Source: Verrucomicrobiota bacterium (GTDB lineage Bacteria > Verrucomicrobiota > Verrucomicrobiia > Opitutales > Opitutaceae). From it: a stretch of 64,000 bases of DNA. The stretch lies in contig JAEWQP010000017.1 in the NCBI GenBank assembly GCA_023399155.1, positions 62,001-126,000 on the forward strand. The letters run 5' to 3'. The notes under the pieces are model-generated. The model was not told the origin of the DNA. It saw nothing but the letters and a program-made list of their open reading frames with translations, and ran no database searches. Position 1 is the stretch's first letter. Each line of letters begins with the position of its first letter. This document shows positions 27,402 through 36,986 of the stretch, piece by piece. Made by a program: the position numbers and the translations under genes.

Positions 27402-29996
27402 CTACAGCGTCACGACTGCCGACTGGCGGATGTCGGCGGAGGACGAGCCGACGCCGATCGTCCACTCGCCAGCCGGGACGGCGTAGCCATCGCGCGTCTC
27501 GTCCCAGCGCCGCAGGGCACTGGCCGGAATGATGATGCGCACCGTCTTCGCCTCACCGGCTTTGAGGGCCACGCGGTCGAAACCACAGAGCGCCCGGATT
27601 TCCTGCGGGCGAGCCGCGGCGGGAGGCGTCGCGTAGATTTGCACGACCTCGTCGCCGTCCCGCTTTCCGGTGTTGGTCACCTCGACGGTCACCGCGACGG
27701 TTCCATCGGCTGCGGGGGCGGCGCGCAGGTTGGCATAGCGGAACGTCGTATAGCTGAGACCGTGGCCGAAGGCATAGAGTGGTTTGCCTCCAAAGTACCG
27801 ATACGTGCGACCCTCCATGTCATAGTTCTTGAAATCGGGCAGGTCGCCTGTGGCGCGATAGAATGTCACGGGAAGCCGGCCAGCGGGATTGATGCTGCCC
27901 AGCAGGACGTCGGCGACGGCCGTGCCGCCTGCCTGCCCGGGATACCACGCCTGCAGGATCGCGGACGCGTGCTCCTCGGCCCACGGAAACGCGATGGCAC
28001 TGCCCGAAAGGTTCACCAACACCAGCGGCTTGCCCGTGGCGTGCAGCCTGCGCAGCAGCTCCTGCTGGAGATCGGGAAGCTCGATGCCGACGCGGTCGCC
28101 GCCCTCGAAGCCGGCGTAGTCCACCTGCATCTCCTCGCCTTCCAACTGGGCCGAGATGCCACCCACGAAGATCACCACGTCGGCGGCGTTGGCGGTCTTG
28201 ACCGCCTCCTCCATGCCCGAATCGGCGGCAGGCGTGTTCCATTCGACGGCCACCTTGGCCGGCCCGTCGCCCTGGCGGTACTCGAGTCGCAACGGAAGGG
28301 AGGCATTGTCGGCAAGACGGCGTTTCACACCGACTCTCCGCACCTCGGCCTCCTGGCCGGCGGGCGGGACCCAGGAGTCGATGACTGCTTCGCCATCGAC
28401 GATGAGGCGAAAGCCTCCCCGACCCTCCACGACCAGCTCGTACTCGCCCGCCAGCGTGGTCTGAAGGTCGCCGTTCCAGCGCGCGGAGATTCCCTGCTCG
28501 GGCACGCCGTCCGGCCGGCGCCCGAAGAACCGCTTCGGGTCGCCGAAGTCGAAACTGAGGGGTCGCTCTGTCCGTTTCGCCACCGGTTCACCGGAGAAGT
28601 CGGGATTGTCGAAGTACTCGCCATGGAACCAGCCGCCCGCCAGCAGTCGCACCTTGTCGGGTCGCGCAGCGTAATCGCAGCCGTGCGCATAGTCGACCGT
28701 CACACCCGCCGGCTCGAGGGCGGCCCTGAGCCCGGCGAGGATGGTCACGGGAGCGGAAGGCGAGCCGTTGTAGTTTCCCAGAAGTACAGGCACGGAGGTG
28801 GCGCTCGGGCCGATGACCGCGACGCGTTTCGCCGTTCCCAGATTCAGCGGGAGGATACCGTCGTTCTTCAGGAGCACCATCGACTCGCGCGCCGCCTGCA
28901 GCGCCAGGCGGCCATGCGCCGGGGCGTCGTTCATCGAGGCGGGGATCTGGTTGAACGGTACGCGCTCCTCCGGGTCAAAGATCCCAAGACGGAACAGCGT
29001 GCGCAGCAACTCGCCGAGCTGCCGGTCCAGCACCTCCTGTGACACGAAGCCGAGCCGCACCGCTTCGGCCGCAGCGACGCCTTCATCCCCACAGCAAAGA
29101 TTCATGCCCGCCACAAGGGTCATGGCTTTCGCCTCGGCCGCGTCCTTGGCGCGACCATACGTGCGAATAAGATCGGACAACGATCCGCAGTCCGATGTCA
29201 CGTGACCGTCGAACTTCCACTGATCCAGCATCCCATAAAGCAGAGGGCTGACTGAGCACGGCGTCCCATAGAGCGCGTTATAGGCCATCATCACGATCTC
29301 CACATTCGCCTCACGTACCAGCGCCTCGAAGGCGGGTACGTAGGTGTTGTACAGGTCGGCTTTGGACGGCGACACGTCGAAGTTGTGGCGCAATGGCTCA
29401 GGACCGCTGTGCACGGCGAAGTGCTTGGCACATGCGGCGGCGAGGAGGTAATCGGGATGGTCGCCCTGGAGACCGCGCACAAAGGCGATGCCGAGGCGGG
29501 AGGTCAGAAACGGGTCCTCACCGTAGGTCTCCTGGCCGCGGCCCCAGCGGGGATCGCGGAAGATATTGATGTTGGGCGACCAGAAGGTGAGGCCGCGGAA
29601 AATCGCGCCCTCCTCGGGTGTGCCCTTGTATCCATTGAACTTGGCGCGGCCCTCGATGCCGATCACCCCCGCGATCTCCTCCTGCAGTCTGGTATTCCAC
29701 ATCGCCGCCAATCCTATCGCCTGGGGGAATACCGTCGCGTGCCCGGCGTTCGCCACGCCGTGCAACGCCTCGCTCCACCAATCATACTTGGGAATGCCGA
29801 GGCGCGGCACGCCGGGCGTGCTGTTGCTCAGCATGCTCGCCTTTTCCTCCAGGGTCATGCGCCCGACGAGATCTTGGATGCGCGCTTCGATCGGTTGGGC
29901 GGGGTCGAGATAGGCGGGCGCGGGCTCCGCGGCGGAAAGGCCGGCGGAAACCACGAGGGTCAGCAGACCGGACAAAAGGGTGTGCGTCGTTTTCAT
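27402..29996 (-). CDS. GH3 beta-glycosidase with inserted PA14 domain, exported
   Basis: 864 residues from ATG 29996 with a signal peptide (TLLSGLLTLVVSAGLSAA, cleavage near residue 23). The N-terminal TIM-like domain starts RMTLEEKASML and shows DWWSEALHGVA, AKHFAVHSGPE and GHVTSDCGSLSDL with nucleophile Asp269. The second GH3 domain begins near 365 (ARESMVLLKNDGILPL), is interrupted at about 455-595 by a PA14 carbohydrate-binding module (GEYFDNPDFSG ... WNGDLQTTLAGEYEL), then resumes and ends in a fibronectin-III-like domain (TVEVTNTGKRDGDEVVQIY). The SDCG form and overall layout fit the beta-xylosidase/beta-glucosidase branch. Likely a periplasmic exo-enzyme. It follows the carboxylesterase by 26 bp. 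Confidence 0.95.
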   Translation of the reverse strand: MKTTHTLLSGLLTLVVSAGLSAAEPAPAYLDPAQPIEARIQDLVGRMTLEEKASMLSNSTPGVPRLGIPKYDWWSEALHGVANAGHATVFPQAIGLAAMWNTRLQEEIAGVIGIEGRAKFNGYKGTPEEGAIFRGLTFWSPNINIFRDPRWGRGQETYGEDPFLTSRLGIAFVRGLQGDHPDYLLAAACAKHFAVHSGPEPLRHNFDVSPSKADLYNTYVPAFEALVREANVEIVMMAYNALYGTPCSVSPLLYGMLDQWKFDGHVTSDCGSLSDLIRTYGRAKDAAEAKAMTLVAGMNLCCGDEGVAAAEAVRLGFVSQEVLDRQLGELLRTLFRLGIFDPEERVPFNQIPASMNDAPAHGRLALQAARESMVLLKNDGILPLNLGTAKRVAVIGPSATSVPVLLGNYNGSPSAPVTILAGLRAALEPAGVTVDYAHGCDYAARPDKVRLLAGGWFHGEYFDNPDFSGEPVAKRTERPLSFDFGDPKRFFGRRPDGVPEQGISARWNGDLQTTLAGEYELVVEGRGGFRLIVDGEAVIDSWVPPAGQEAEVRRVGVKRRLADNASLPLRLEYRQGDGPAKVAVEWNTPAADSGMEEAVKTANAADVVIFVGGISAQLEGEEMQVDYAGFEGGDRVGIELPDLQQELLRRLHATGKPLVLVNLSGSAIAFPWAEEHASAILQAWYPGQAGGTAVADVLLGSINPAGRLPVTFYRATGDLPDFKNYDMEGRTYRYFGGKPLYAFGHGLSYTTFRYANLRAAPAADGTVAVTVEVTNTGKRDGDEVVQIYATPPAAARPQEIRALCGFDRVALKAGEAKTVRIIIPASALRRWDETRDGYAVPAGEWTIGVGSSSADIRQSAVVTL

Positions 29997-30022
29997 GTGA
30001 GAAAGGAATCGGGACTCTGCCA

Positions 30023-31582
30023 TCACTTGGCCCACGTGGCGCCCTCGGGCGTGCGGCGCCATGCGAAGTATTCATCCAGCACCTTCAGCGAGGACTCGCT
30101 GGGTACCGGCCCGGGGAACGCGGTGTTCTTGAAATACATGGCTTGCGGCTTCCCGCTCGAGAACTCCGGCCACGCCGGCACCCCGGGGCCGTTGGGATCT
30201 CCGTGTTTCGCGAAGTTCGTCCAGTACGTCGCCACGGTTTCGGAGATGGCCCAGTCGCCTGCGGCGAGGCGCGCGTCGCCGCGATCGAGCGTCTGGAACA
30301 CATAGGGGACGTCGACCCCGTGCGGCATGCCGTGGTCGGCCTCAGGCGTGCCTGCGGGACGCTCGGCATGCTGGTCGAAGTAGTAGAGAAAAACCTTCGA
30401 CTCCCCGCTGCGCGCCTGCAGTCGCGCCCAGCTCCACGTCTGCCAGCCGAAGGCGGCGTCGCGCATGAGATCGCGTGCGGTCCTGGGCACGCCGTCCGCG
30501 CCCGCTGGGTAGGCGCCAAGCAGCCGCTCGGCAAAGGGTCCGTAGCGCTCCTTCACGTTTGCGACATACTCCGCGGGCGTCTTCTCGCGGGAAAAGCTCA
30601 GACCCTCGTCCGAATTGTAGCCGACCAGGATATCCACATCGTTGTATTTGCCCGACTCATACAGCTTGAACTGATCGTCGGGGATGACCCAGCCGTCCAC
30701 GATTGGCCACGCGGTTCCCGAGCCCCACCCGCCCGGAAGCTTCTCCGGGGCCATGCGACGGAGGTCGTCCAGCGAGCCTGCGCCCGCCTTCGTCGTGTAC
30801 TCCACGCCGGAAGCCTCGGCCCAATCGAGGGTGCGCATGTTCTCGCCCGGATAGGTCGTGGGGCGCACCGGCCCGAACGAGCCTCCACTTTGCGAGATCG
30901 CGCCGCGGAACAGCCCCGCAGCCAGCGGCGAGGCGCAGAGCATGCTCACCGAGATGCCGCCGGCGGATTCGCCGAAGATGGTGACCCGGGCGGGATCGCC
31001 GCCGAACGCTGCGATGTTGTCCTGCACCCACTTCAGGCCGGCGATCTGGTCGAGCAGGCCGTAATTGCCGGAGACCTTGTCGGGCGACTCGGCGCTCAGG
31101 TCGGGATGAGCGAGGAAGCCGAGCGTGCCGACGCGGTAGTTGATCGTGACGAGGATCACACCCTTCCGGGCCAGGTGCTCGCCGTTGTGCGTCGGCGTGC
31201 TGGTCGAGCCGAACGAGAATCCGCCGCCGTAGATCCAGACAAGAACCGGCAGGCGATCCCCGGGCGATTTCGCGGGCGTCCAGACGTTCAGGTAGAGGCA
31301 ATCTTCGCTGACGTTTCCCTTGCCGTCACCCTGGTAAGGATCGGGCGCGAACTCGGCCGCGGAGCGCACCCCCTCCCACGGCTTCGGCGGCACCGGCGCG
31401 CGCCAGCGCAACTCGCCCACGGGCGGCGTCGCGAACGGAATCCCGCGGTAGACCGTGAGGTCCTTCTCAGCCACGCCCTGGACCAGGCCATGGCGCGTCC
31501 TCACGGGAGCGGGAGCCTCGGCCGCCGGGGCGGCGGAGGCGGCAAGCAGGGCAAGGAGTGATACAATCGCTGCTGTTCTCAT
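30023..31582 (-). CDS. Type-B carboxylesterase, exported
   Basis: 519 residues from ATG 31582 with a signal peptide (MRTAAIVSLLALLAASAAPA). The alpha/beta-hydrolase COesterase family is clear: YRGIPFATPPVGELRWRAP, SEDCLYLNVWTP, VWIYGGGFSFGS oxyanion loop, then GESAGG with nucleophile Ser206, and the HGVDVPYVF segment holding the catalytic His. Typical lengths are 500-560. Bacterial members in polysaccharide loci remove aryl or acyl esters from plant oligosaccharides, so feruloyl or acetyl esters are plausible here. The start codon shares ATGA with the stop of the upstream CE1-like gene, so translation is probably coupled. Confidence 0.94.
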   Translation of the reverse strand: MRTAAIVSLLALLAASAAPAAEAPAPVRTRHGLVQGVAEKDLTVYRGIPFATPPVGELRWRAPVPPKPWEGVRSAAEFAPDPYQGDGKGNVSEDCLYLNVWTPAKSPGDRLPVLVWIYGGGFSFGSTSTPTHNGEHLARKGVILVTINYRVGTLGFLAHPDLSAESPDKVSGNYGLLDQIAGLKWVQDNIAAFGGDPARVTIFGESAGGISVSMLCASPLAAGLFRGAISQSGGSFGPVRPTTYPGENMRTLDWAEASGVEYTTKAGAGSLDDLRRMAPEKLPGGWGSGTAWPIVDGWVIPDDQFKLYESGKYNDVDILVGYNSDEGLSFSREKTPAEYVANVKERYGPFAERLLGAYPAGADGVPRTARDLMRDAAFGWQTWSWARLQARSGESKVFLYYFDQHAERPAGTPEADHGMPHGVDVPYVFQTLDRGDARLAAGDWAISETVATYWTNFAKHGDPNGPGVPAWPEFSSGKPQAMYFKNTAFPGPVPSESSLKVLDEYFAWRRTPEGATWAK

Positions 31583-32814
31583 GGACGGACTTGCTGGCGC
31601 GGCTGGCGCCAAAGATTGGGAAGGAAGCGTTCGTGCAGGAGGTGGCGCCACGTGGACCAGTCGTGTCCCATGTCACCACCGACATAATACTCGTGCTTGA
31701 TGCCGTGCGCATTGAGCGCGTCGACCAGCGCGCGGACGCGCAGGCCGAAGCGGCCCTCGGCTTCGCGCGTGCCCTGGCCGACAAAGAGGTAGTCGACCTT
31801 CGCATTGACCTCGGGGTCGTTGAGGAAGGCGCCGACCGACTTCTCCGGCTCGGTGTCGCCGGCGCTGAGCACGCCGAACGAGCCGAAGAGATCGAGCGCA
31901 TGGAACCCGACAAACATCGTGTGCCGGCCTCCCATCGAGAGCCCGGACAACGCGCGGCCCTCCGGCCCCCGACGCGTCGAATAGGCCGCGTCCACCAGCG
32001 GCACGACGTGCTCGCGCAGCTCGCGCGCGAAGAGGTCGAACGTCAGCTCGACATGCCGCGGATGATTGCGGTGGAGGACCTGGTTGTTCGGGATCGCGAT
32101 GATCATCGGCACGACCCGGCCCTCGGCCAGGAGGTTGTCCATGATGAAGTTCACGCGCCCGTCGTGGATCCAGTTGTGCGGAAGCTCGCCGCTGCCGCCC
32201 ACGAGGTAGAGCACGGGGTAGGACTTCGCCGGGGTGTACCCGGGAGGCGTATACACGTAGAGATCGCGCTGGCCGCCCGTCACCGCGGAGTGATAGACGT
32301 GGCGCGTGGTGGCGCCGTGCGGCACGTCGCGCGCATCGTACCAGGCCGGCCCGTCGCCATGGACCACGAGCTGGCTGTAGGGCGGCATGCCCGTGAACGC
32401 CGCGATCGTGTTCGACGGGTCGACAGTCTGCACCCCGTCGATCTGGACGTGGTAGGCGTAGATGTCGGGGCGAACCGGACCGAGCTTGAGCGTCCAGATG
32501 CCATCCTCGCCTTTGACGAACGGGAGGGTGTCGCCCCATTCGCGTCCGAGGAAGGTGAGGATCGCACCGTTGAGCGCGACGGTCTCCGCCTGCGGTGCGC
32601 GGACGCGGAAGGTCACGGTGTGGTCGTCGTGCACCTCGGGCGAATTGAGGGGAGCGCTGAACGGCACGAGGTTCTCGGCGTTGCGGTGAGGCGCCCAGTC
32701 GAGATTCACGTTGGCCTGCTGCGCGTGGGCCGAGCCGGCGGCGAGGCCGGCGAACAGCGCGAGGGCGACGCCGCAGGCGCGGCCCGGACGATGCGGTGAA
32801 GATGATGCGGTCAT
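31579..32814 (-). CDS. CE1-like (feruloyl/acetyl-xylan) esterase with N-terminal E-set domain
   Basis: 411 residues from ATG 32814, signal peptide about 1-31 ending in SAHA-QQ. Residues about 60-145 form an immunoglobulin-like E-set domain (HTVTFRVRAPQAETVALNG) as in enterochelin-esterase-type proteins; the rest is an alpha/beta hydrolase with YTPPGYTPAKSYPVLYLVGGSG, GLSMGG (nucleophile Ser293) and MGHDW carrying the catalytic His. This domain pair is common in CE1 enzymes removing ferulate or acetate from arabinose or xylose residues. It sits between a GH51 arabinofuranosidase gene (17 bp upstream) and the carboxylesterase (4-bp overlap), which supports action on esterified arabinan or arabinoxylan side chains. 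Confidence 0.92.
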   Translation of the reverse strand: MTASSSPHRPGRACGVALALFAGLAAGSAHAQQANVNLDWAPHRNAENLVPFSAPLNSPEVHDDHTVTFRVRAPQAETVALNGAILTFLGREWGDTLPFVKGEDGIWTLKLGPVRPDIYAYHVQIDGVQTVDPSNTIAAFTGMPPYSQLVVHGDGPAWYDARDVPHGATTRHVYHSAVTGGQRDLYVYTPPGYTPAKSYPVLYLVGGSGELPHNWIHDGRVNFIMDNLLAEGRVVPMIIAIPNNQVLHRNHPRHVELTFDLFARELREHVVPLVDAAYSTRRGPEGRALSGLSMGGRHTMFVGFHALDLFGSFGVLSAGDTEPEKSVGAFLNDPEVNAKVDYLFVGQGTREAEGRFGLRVRALVDALNAHGIKHEYYVGGDMGHDWSTWRHLLHERFLPNLWRQPRQQVRP

Positions 32815-32830
32815 GAAGAGGTTCCCGGGT

Positions 32831-34951
32831 TCAGCGGCCCGGCGACTGCGCGGGTAGCACATAGATGCTGACGCTCTGGGGCGGCAACTCGACCACGTCC
32901 GGCACCGTGCCAAGGCGGTGCTCCTCGATCTCAACGCCGGGCTTCTCGCCGACGACGATGGTCGCGTTCGGATCGGAGGGCGCCATGCGCCAGAGCGTTC
33001 CGGTGCCGGCGAGCGTGGCATCGCGCACCGACCACGCGAGGCGATGCGCGATCTCGTTGGGATTGATCACCGCGACCGTGAGCGCGGACCGGTCGGCGGT
33101 CCAGGCGGCCGCGACCTCGAGCGGATGGGTCGGACTGCCCGCGTTGACCTTGGGATCCTGTCCACCTGGGGGATATTTCGGCGGCGGGGGCGGCGCGTCG
33201 CCCGTGACGGCGACGGGAATCGTCCCAAAGTGATCGCGATACATCTTGAACACCAGGCCGGTCGGGTTGAGCACGGCGTCGGTGCGGTTCACGCTCACGA
33301 GCGACGTGGCGAACGTGTAGGCTGCCATCTGGTAGATCTCGGAGTGGCGGAACATCTCGTGGAACACCCAGGCGAGCGCGGGCACCGTCTTGAACCGCGT
33401 GGGCGAGTCGCCGGCGTAGGCCCATTCGTCGAGGTTGATCGGAACGGGCTTCGCCTTGAACGCCGGGATCCTGTCGAGATACTCCTGATACGCCTCGACC
33501 TTGACCCGCACGTGATTGGCGGGCCGCCGCATCCACTCGATCAGCGGCTCGTCGGCGTCGAGCGGCACGCTGTCCCCCTTCTCCACGTCGAAGCGCCGGT
33601 TCGTATAGGCGTAGAAATGCTCCGCGATCTGGTCGGTGTTTTCCAGGCAGTGCTGTAGAAAACCACCTGTCCAGTCGGCGGGTCCGAGCAGCTCCGTCTG
33701 GACCTTGCCCGTGATGCGCAGGGTCTGCTTCGAACAGGTCATCGTGTCGGGCATCGCGCCGCCGGCGATCAGCACGATACCCGGGTCGACGCGCCGCATC
33801 GCCTTGGCGAACATGTTGTGCTTCACTAGAAACTGCTCCATCGCCATGGCACCGAACTGCCAGTCGCCCCAGGGCTCGTTGCCGATGCCCCAGTACTTCA
33901 CCTTGTAAGGTGCGGGATGGCCGTTCTCCGCGCGCCAGCGGCCCATGGGTGTCGTGGCGGACCCATTACAGTACTCCACGAGCTGCGCGGCGGACCAGGC
34001 GTCGCCGGACCCGGCGTTGACCGTGATGTAGGGTTCGACCTCAAGCAGCCGGCACAGGGTCAGAAACTCGTCGGTGCCGACGTCGTTCGGCTGGGCAAAC
34101 GGCCGAACCGGGTCCCAGGTCGGCGCGCGGCGGTTCCGCGGACCCACGGCTTCGCGCCACTCGTGGGCGGAAATGTAGTTGCCGCCGATGCGATACACGC
34201 CGGAGCGAAGTGACTTCAGCGCCGCGATCGCCTCGCGGCGGAACCCCTCGACGTTGTCCGCCGGCATCAGCGAAACGGCGCCGATGCGGAACGAGCCGCG
34301 ACCCGTGCCGGTGATCTCGAGCCGCACATCCGTGCTGTCGGCCGCGGCGGTGAAGGCGAACTCCTGCGAGGCGAACGCCGGCTTCAGGCGCCCGAGCTTC
34401 TGCGTCTGGCGGTCGGAGGCTCCCGCACCCCAGACGAGCGTCACCTGCACCGCTGCACCGGAATCGCCCGCGATGACGACGCGTCCCGTGTAGCGTTTGC
34501 CGGCCTTCACGGCCATGCCGGCCTGGCTGATGCCCCGCGGCTCGGCGCCGGCAAGCGTCACGCGCGGCGAGTGCTCGCCGACCCACGGCCCCACGGCGTC
34601 CATCGCCACATCCGCGATCGGCCCGACCGCGAGCCAACGCCGCTGCGGCGTGCGCCCGAAGCGCGGGGGCGTATCCGGCGGGGGCGGCTCCACCGCCACG
34701 ACCGGGTGGTAGAACTTCCGGTCATCGAGCATCTCCGCCCAGAGCGTGTCGTTCATGAGATCGTGGATGTGCTCCACGAACTGACCATAGACGTAGGGTG
34801 AGATCGGGGCGCCGGTCTGGCCCGCCTCGATCGCCGCGCGCACCGGAGCAGGCTCGGCAGCGAACGCGCCGGGTGCCGCGCACACGAGAGCCGAAACGGC
34901 AAGCAGCGATGCGTTCAGGAGGATGCTTTTCAGGTCGGATCGAATGGACAT
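32831..34951 (-). CDS. GH51-like alpha-L-arabinofuranosidase, exported
   Basis: 706 residues with a signal peptide (LLAVSALVCAAPGAFAA, cleavage near 31). It opens ISPYVYGQFVEHIHD, the GH51 N-terminal motif, has an inserted carbohydrate-binding-like beta domain around 125-230, then the TIM barrel: SGVYRIGGNYISAHEW, KYWGIGNEPWG with acid/base Glu359, and PINLDEWAY with nucleophile Glu509. A C-terminal beta-sandwich follows (SVSIYVLP). It releases alpha-L-arabinofuranose from arabinan or arabinoxylan in the periplasm. A candidate promoter lies just ahead of it (34964-34992). It is followed within 17 bp by the CE1-like esterase, so the pair probably deacylates and then cleaves arabinose side chains. 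Confidence 0.93.
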   Translation of the reverse strand: MSIRSDLKSILLNASLLAVSALVCAAPGAFAAEPAPVRAAIEAGQTGAPISPYVYGQFVEHIHDLMNDTLWAEMLDDRKFYHPVVAVEPPPPDTPPRFGRTPQRRWLAVGPIADVAMDAVGPWVGEHSPRVTLAGAEPRGISQAGMAVKAGKRYTGRVVIAGDSGAAVQVTLVWGAGASDRQTQKLGRLKPAFASQEFAFTAAADSTDVRLEITGTGRGSFRIGAVSLMPADNVEGFRREAIAALKSLRSGVYRIGGNYISAHEWREAVGPRNRRAPTWDPVRPFAQPNDVGTDEFLTLCRLLEVEPYITVNAGSGDAWSAAQLVEYCNGSATTPMGRWRAENGHPAPYKVKYWGIGNEPWGDWQFGAMAMEQFLVKHNMFAKAMRRVDPGIVLIAGGAMPDTMTCSKQTLRITGKVQTELLGPADWTGGFLQHCLENTDQIAEHFYAYTNRRFDVEKGDSVPLDADEPLIEWMRRPANHVRVKVEAYQEYLDRIPAFKAKPVPINLDEWAYAGDSPTRFKTVPALAWVFHEMFRHSEIYQMAAYTFATSLVSVNRTDAVLNPTGLVFKMYRDHFGTIPVAVTGDAPPPPPKYPPGGQDPKVNAGSPTHPLEVAAAWTADRSALTVAVINPNEIAHRLAWSVRDATLAGTGTLWRMAPSDPNATIVVGEKPGVEIEEHRLGTVPDVVELPPQSVSIYVLPAQSPGR

Positions 34952-34963
34952 GGGGTAAAGGCA

Positions 34964-34992
34964 ACTTTAGTCTGAGAAATCAACGTGATCAA
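34964..34992 (-). promoter_or_regulatory. Candidate sigma70-like promoter ahead of GH51
   Basis: On the minus strand TTGATC (34992-34987) and TAAAGT (34969-34964) are separated by exactly 17 bp, in one of the few AT-richer stretches of the window. Each hexamer matches consensus at four of six positions. The predicted start would fall only a few bases before the ATG at 34951, so the mRNA would be nearly leaderless. Offered as a candidate only. Confidence 0.4.
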
Positions 34993-35039
34993 ACGGCAGG
35001 CGGAGGCGGCGCCGGAGGCTCCGCGTGGATCGGTGCCGA

Positions 35040-36170
35040 CTACTTGAAGAAGCGCTGCAGGGTTTCGGCGAGGTAGTGCCGCGCGTTCATCCAGGTGTGT
35101 CCGCCCTCGGTGATGAGCGTCTCATGCCGGATGCCTTTCTCCTTCAGGAACGCGTTGAACGTCGTCGCCTGCGGGTAGAGGAAATCATCCCGGCCCACGC
35201 CGAGCCAGAAGAGCTTCAAGCGCGCATTGGTCTGCGCGGGCTGCGAGATCATTTCCGGGAAGTGCTTCCCGCACAATTCGGGCGTCAGAAATGCGGAGTA
35301 CGAGGCGAGCCAGCCGAACTTGTCCGGATGGCTGAGGGCGGTGAAGAGCGACTGCCCGCCGCCGCGTGAGAATCCGGCGATCGCACGGTGCTCCGGTCCC
35401 GTCAGGACCCGGTAGGTCGACTCGATGCGCGGCATGATCTCGGCCAGCAGTTCGTCGCAGAATGCCTGATACGCCGGCGCCACCTCCGGCGTGGCCGGAT
35501 TCGGCATGCCCATCATCATGTTGCCGTAGGGCATCACGACGATCATCGGCACGGCCTTCCCCTCGGCGATGAGGTTGTCGAGGATGACGTTGACCCGCCC
35601 GGCGCGGAACCACGTCTCCTCCGTGTCGGTCGTGCCGCTCACGAGGTAGAATACCGGGTACTTCGCCGTGCCCGCGTGGTAGCCGGGCGGTGTGTAGACG
35701 ACGTAGGGCCGGGTGCTCTTGAGTTTTTTCGATCCGTAGAACGAATACGTCAGGTCGCCGTGGGGCACGTCGCGCACCGCGTGGAGCGCCGGCGTGTCGC
35801 CGGGGATGTCCACGAGGCTCGCCTTGAACCGCTCGTTCGGAAACAGATCCAGGTTGGCCGGGTCGGCGACCGCGACCCCGTCCACGACGAAGCTGTAGGG
35901 ATAGAGGTTGGGCTCGACCGGGCCGAGGGTGACGCTCCACAGCCCCGTCTCATCGCGTTGCATCGGCGCGTTGGCCTTGAGGAACTGTCCACTCAGCTCC
36001 ACCTTCTGCGCCTCGCGTGCGCGAATCTGGAAGGTGATGGTGCGATCCGGATGAATGATCGGCGACTCGAGCGGCGGGGCGCGGTGACCCTGGGCGGCGG
36101 CGCCGAGGCTCAGCGCGAGGGCCGCGAGGAGACCGGTGACCAGGCGAAGCGGTTTCTGCAGCGATTTCAT
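35040..36170 (-). CDS. CE1-like esterase with N-terminal E-set domain, exported
   Basis: 376 residues, signal peptide about 1-26 (LVTGLLAALALSLGAAAQ). Same architecture as the esterase at 31579 but diverged: E-set domain 40-105 (DRTITFQIRAREAQKVELSG), then YTPPGYHAGTAKYPVFYLVSG, GFSRGG with nucleophile Ser268 and EGGHTWMNAR with the catalytic His. This is the enterochelin-esterase/feruloyl-esterase group of CE1. It lies 18 bp after the alpha/beta hydrolase gene and 88 bp before GH51, in the same direction. Two CE1 paralogues in one operon suggest different acyl groups or positions rather than redundancy. Confidence 0.92.
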   Translation of the reverse strand: MKSLQKPLRLVTGLLAALALSLGAAAQGHRAPPLESPIIHPDRTITFQIRAREAQKVELSGQFLKANAPMQRDETGLWSVTLGPVEPNLYPYSFVVDGVAVADPANLDLFPNERFKASLVDIPGDTPALHAVRDVPHGDLTYSFYGSKKLKSTRPYVVYTPPGYHAGTAKYPVFYLVSGTTDTEETWFRAGRVNVILDNLIAEGKAVPMIVVMPYGNMMMGMPNPATPEVAPAYQAFCDELLAEIMPRIESTYRVLTGPEHRAIAGFSRGGGQSLFTALSHPDKFGWLASYSAFLTPELCGKHFPEMISQPAQTNARLKLFWLGVGRDDFLYPQATTFNAFLKEKGIRHETLITEGGHTWMNARHYLAETLQRFFK

Positions 36171-36188
36171 GCGTCGACTGGCTCCGTC

Positions 36189-36986
36189 CTACTTCGATGG
36201 GGCGCGGTTCTTGTCGTGGGTCGACTCCTCGATCAATGTCGCGACGCCACGGGGATCCTCCATCTGCGCCACATGGCCGCCGGGGAATGTGCGGATCGTC
36301 CAGCCGCGCGCCTCCGCGCGCTGCCAGCTCTTGTCGGTCTTCGCGCGCTCCTCGACGGACTTGTCCTTGGGCACGAAGGCGACGTAGGTGACGGGCAGCG
36401 CGAGTGCGGCCGGGTTTTTGTAGGTGACCGGCTGGTTGAAGCACTTGATCGAGTGCTTCACATTGTGCGGCGGTTTCGTGTCCGGCTTGACCCAGGGCAC
36501 CTGCATGAATCCGTCCGCAAACCGCGAGGTATCGCGCGGACCGTCCCCGCCGAAGAGGTCCCAGATCGATTCGCCATCGTTCGGCACGGCCGCATCCAGG
36601 AACACCACGTGGCGAATGCGCTCCGGCACGCGATCCATCACCCCCGTGATGACCATGCCGCCGTAACTGTGGCCGGTGAGCACGATGTCATTCAGGTCCT
36701 CGAACAGGATCGTGTTGACCACATCGTTTATGTGGGTCTGGAGGTCGATTTCCGGACTGTTGAGGTGCATGCGCTCGCCCAGACCAGTGAGCGTGACGCG
36801 GTGCACGGTATGACCGTCCGAAGTAAGAAAATCACCCGTCTGCTTCCACTCCCACCCTCCGGCGGTGGCGCCGTGAACAACGACGAAGGTGAGCTTCTCC
36901 GCAGCGTCGGCGGCGCGGGCCGCGACAGCCGCGAGGAGCATCGAGATGAACAGCAGGGCGGTGGATCGAATGGTTGCTCTCGTCAT
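36189..36986 (-). CDS. Alpha/beta hydrolase (EstC/MenH-like esterase), exported
   Basis: 265 residues with an N-terminal signal (TALLFISMLLAAVAARAA). It has the small alpha/beta-hydrolase fold: VVVHGATAGGWEW with the HG oxyanion turn, TLTGLGERMHL, GHSYGG with nucleophile Ser107 and PGGHVAQMEDP with the catalytic His. The TGLGER and HxxDVVNTI patterns resemble the plant salicylate/methyl-ester hydrolase and bacterial EstC group. In this operon it could hydrolyse small aryl or methyl esters released from pectin, but this is inference. First gene of the long degradative run, 592 bp below the two-component system. Confidence 0.88.
   Translation of the reverse strand: MTRATIRSTALLFISMLLAAVAARAADAAEKLTFVVVHGATAGGWEWKQTGDFLTSDGHTVHRVTLTGLGERMHLNSPEIDLQTHINDVVNTILFEDLNDIVLTGHSYGGMVITGVMDRVPERIRHVVFLDAAVPNDGESIWDLFGGDGPRDTSRFADGFMQVPWVKPDTKPPHNVKHSIKCFNQPVTYKNPAALALPVTYVAFVPKDKSVEERAKTDKSWQRAEARGWTIRTFPGGHVAQMEDPRGVATLIEESTHDKNRAPSK

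Noticed and set aside
27396..29042. 548-residue plus-strand open frame
   Set aside because: Antisense to the GH3 gene; shadow of biased codon use.
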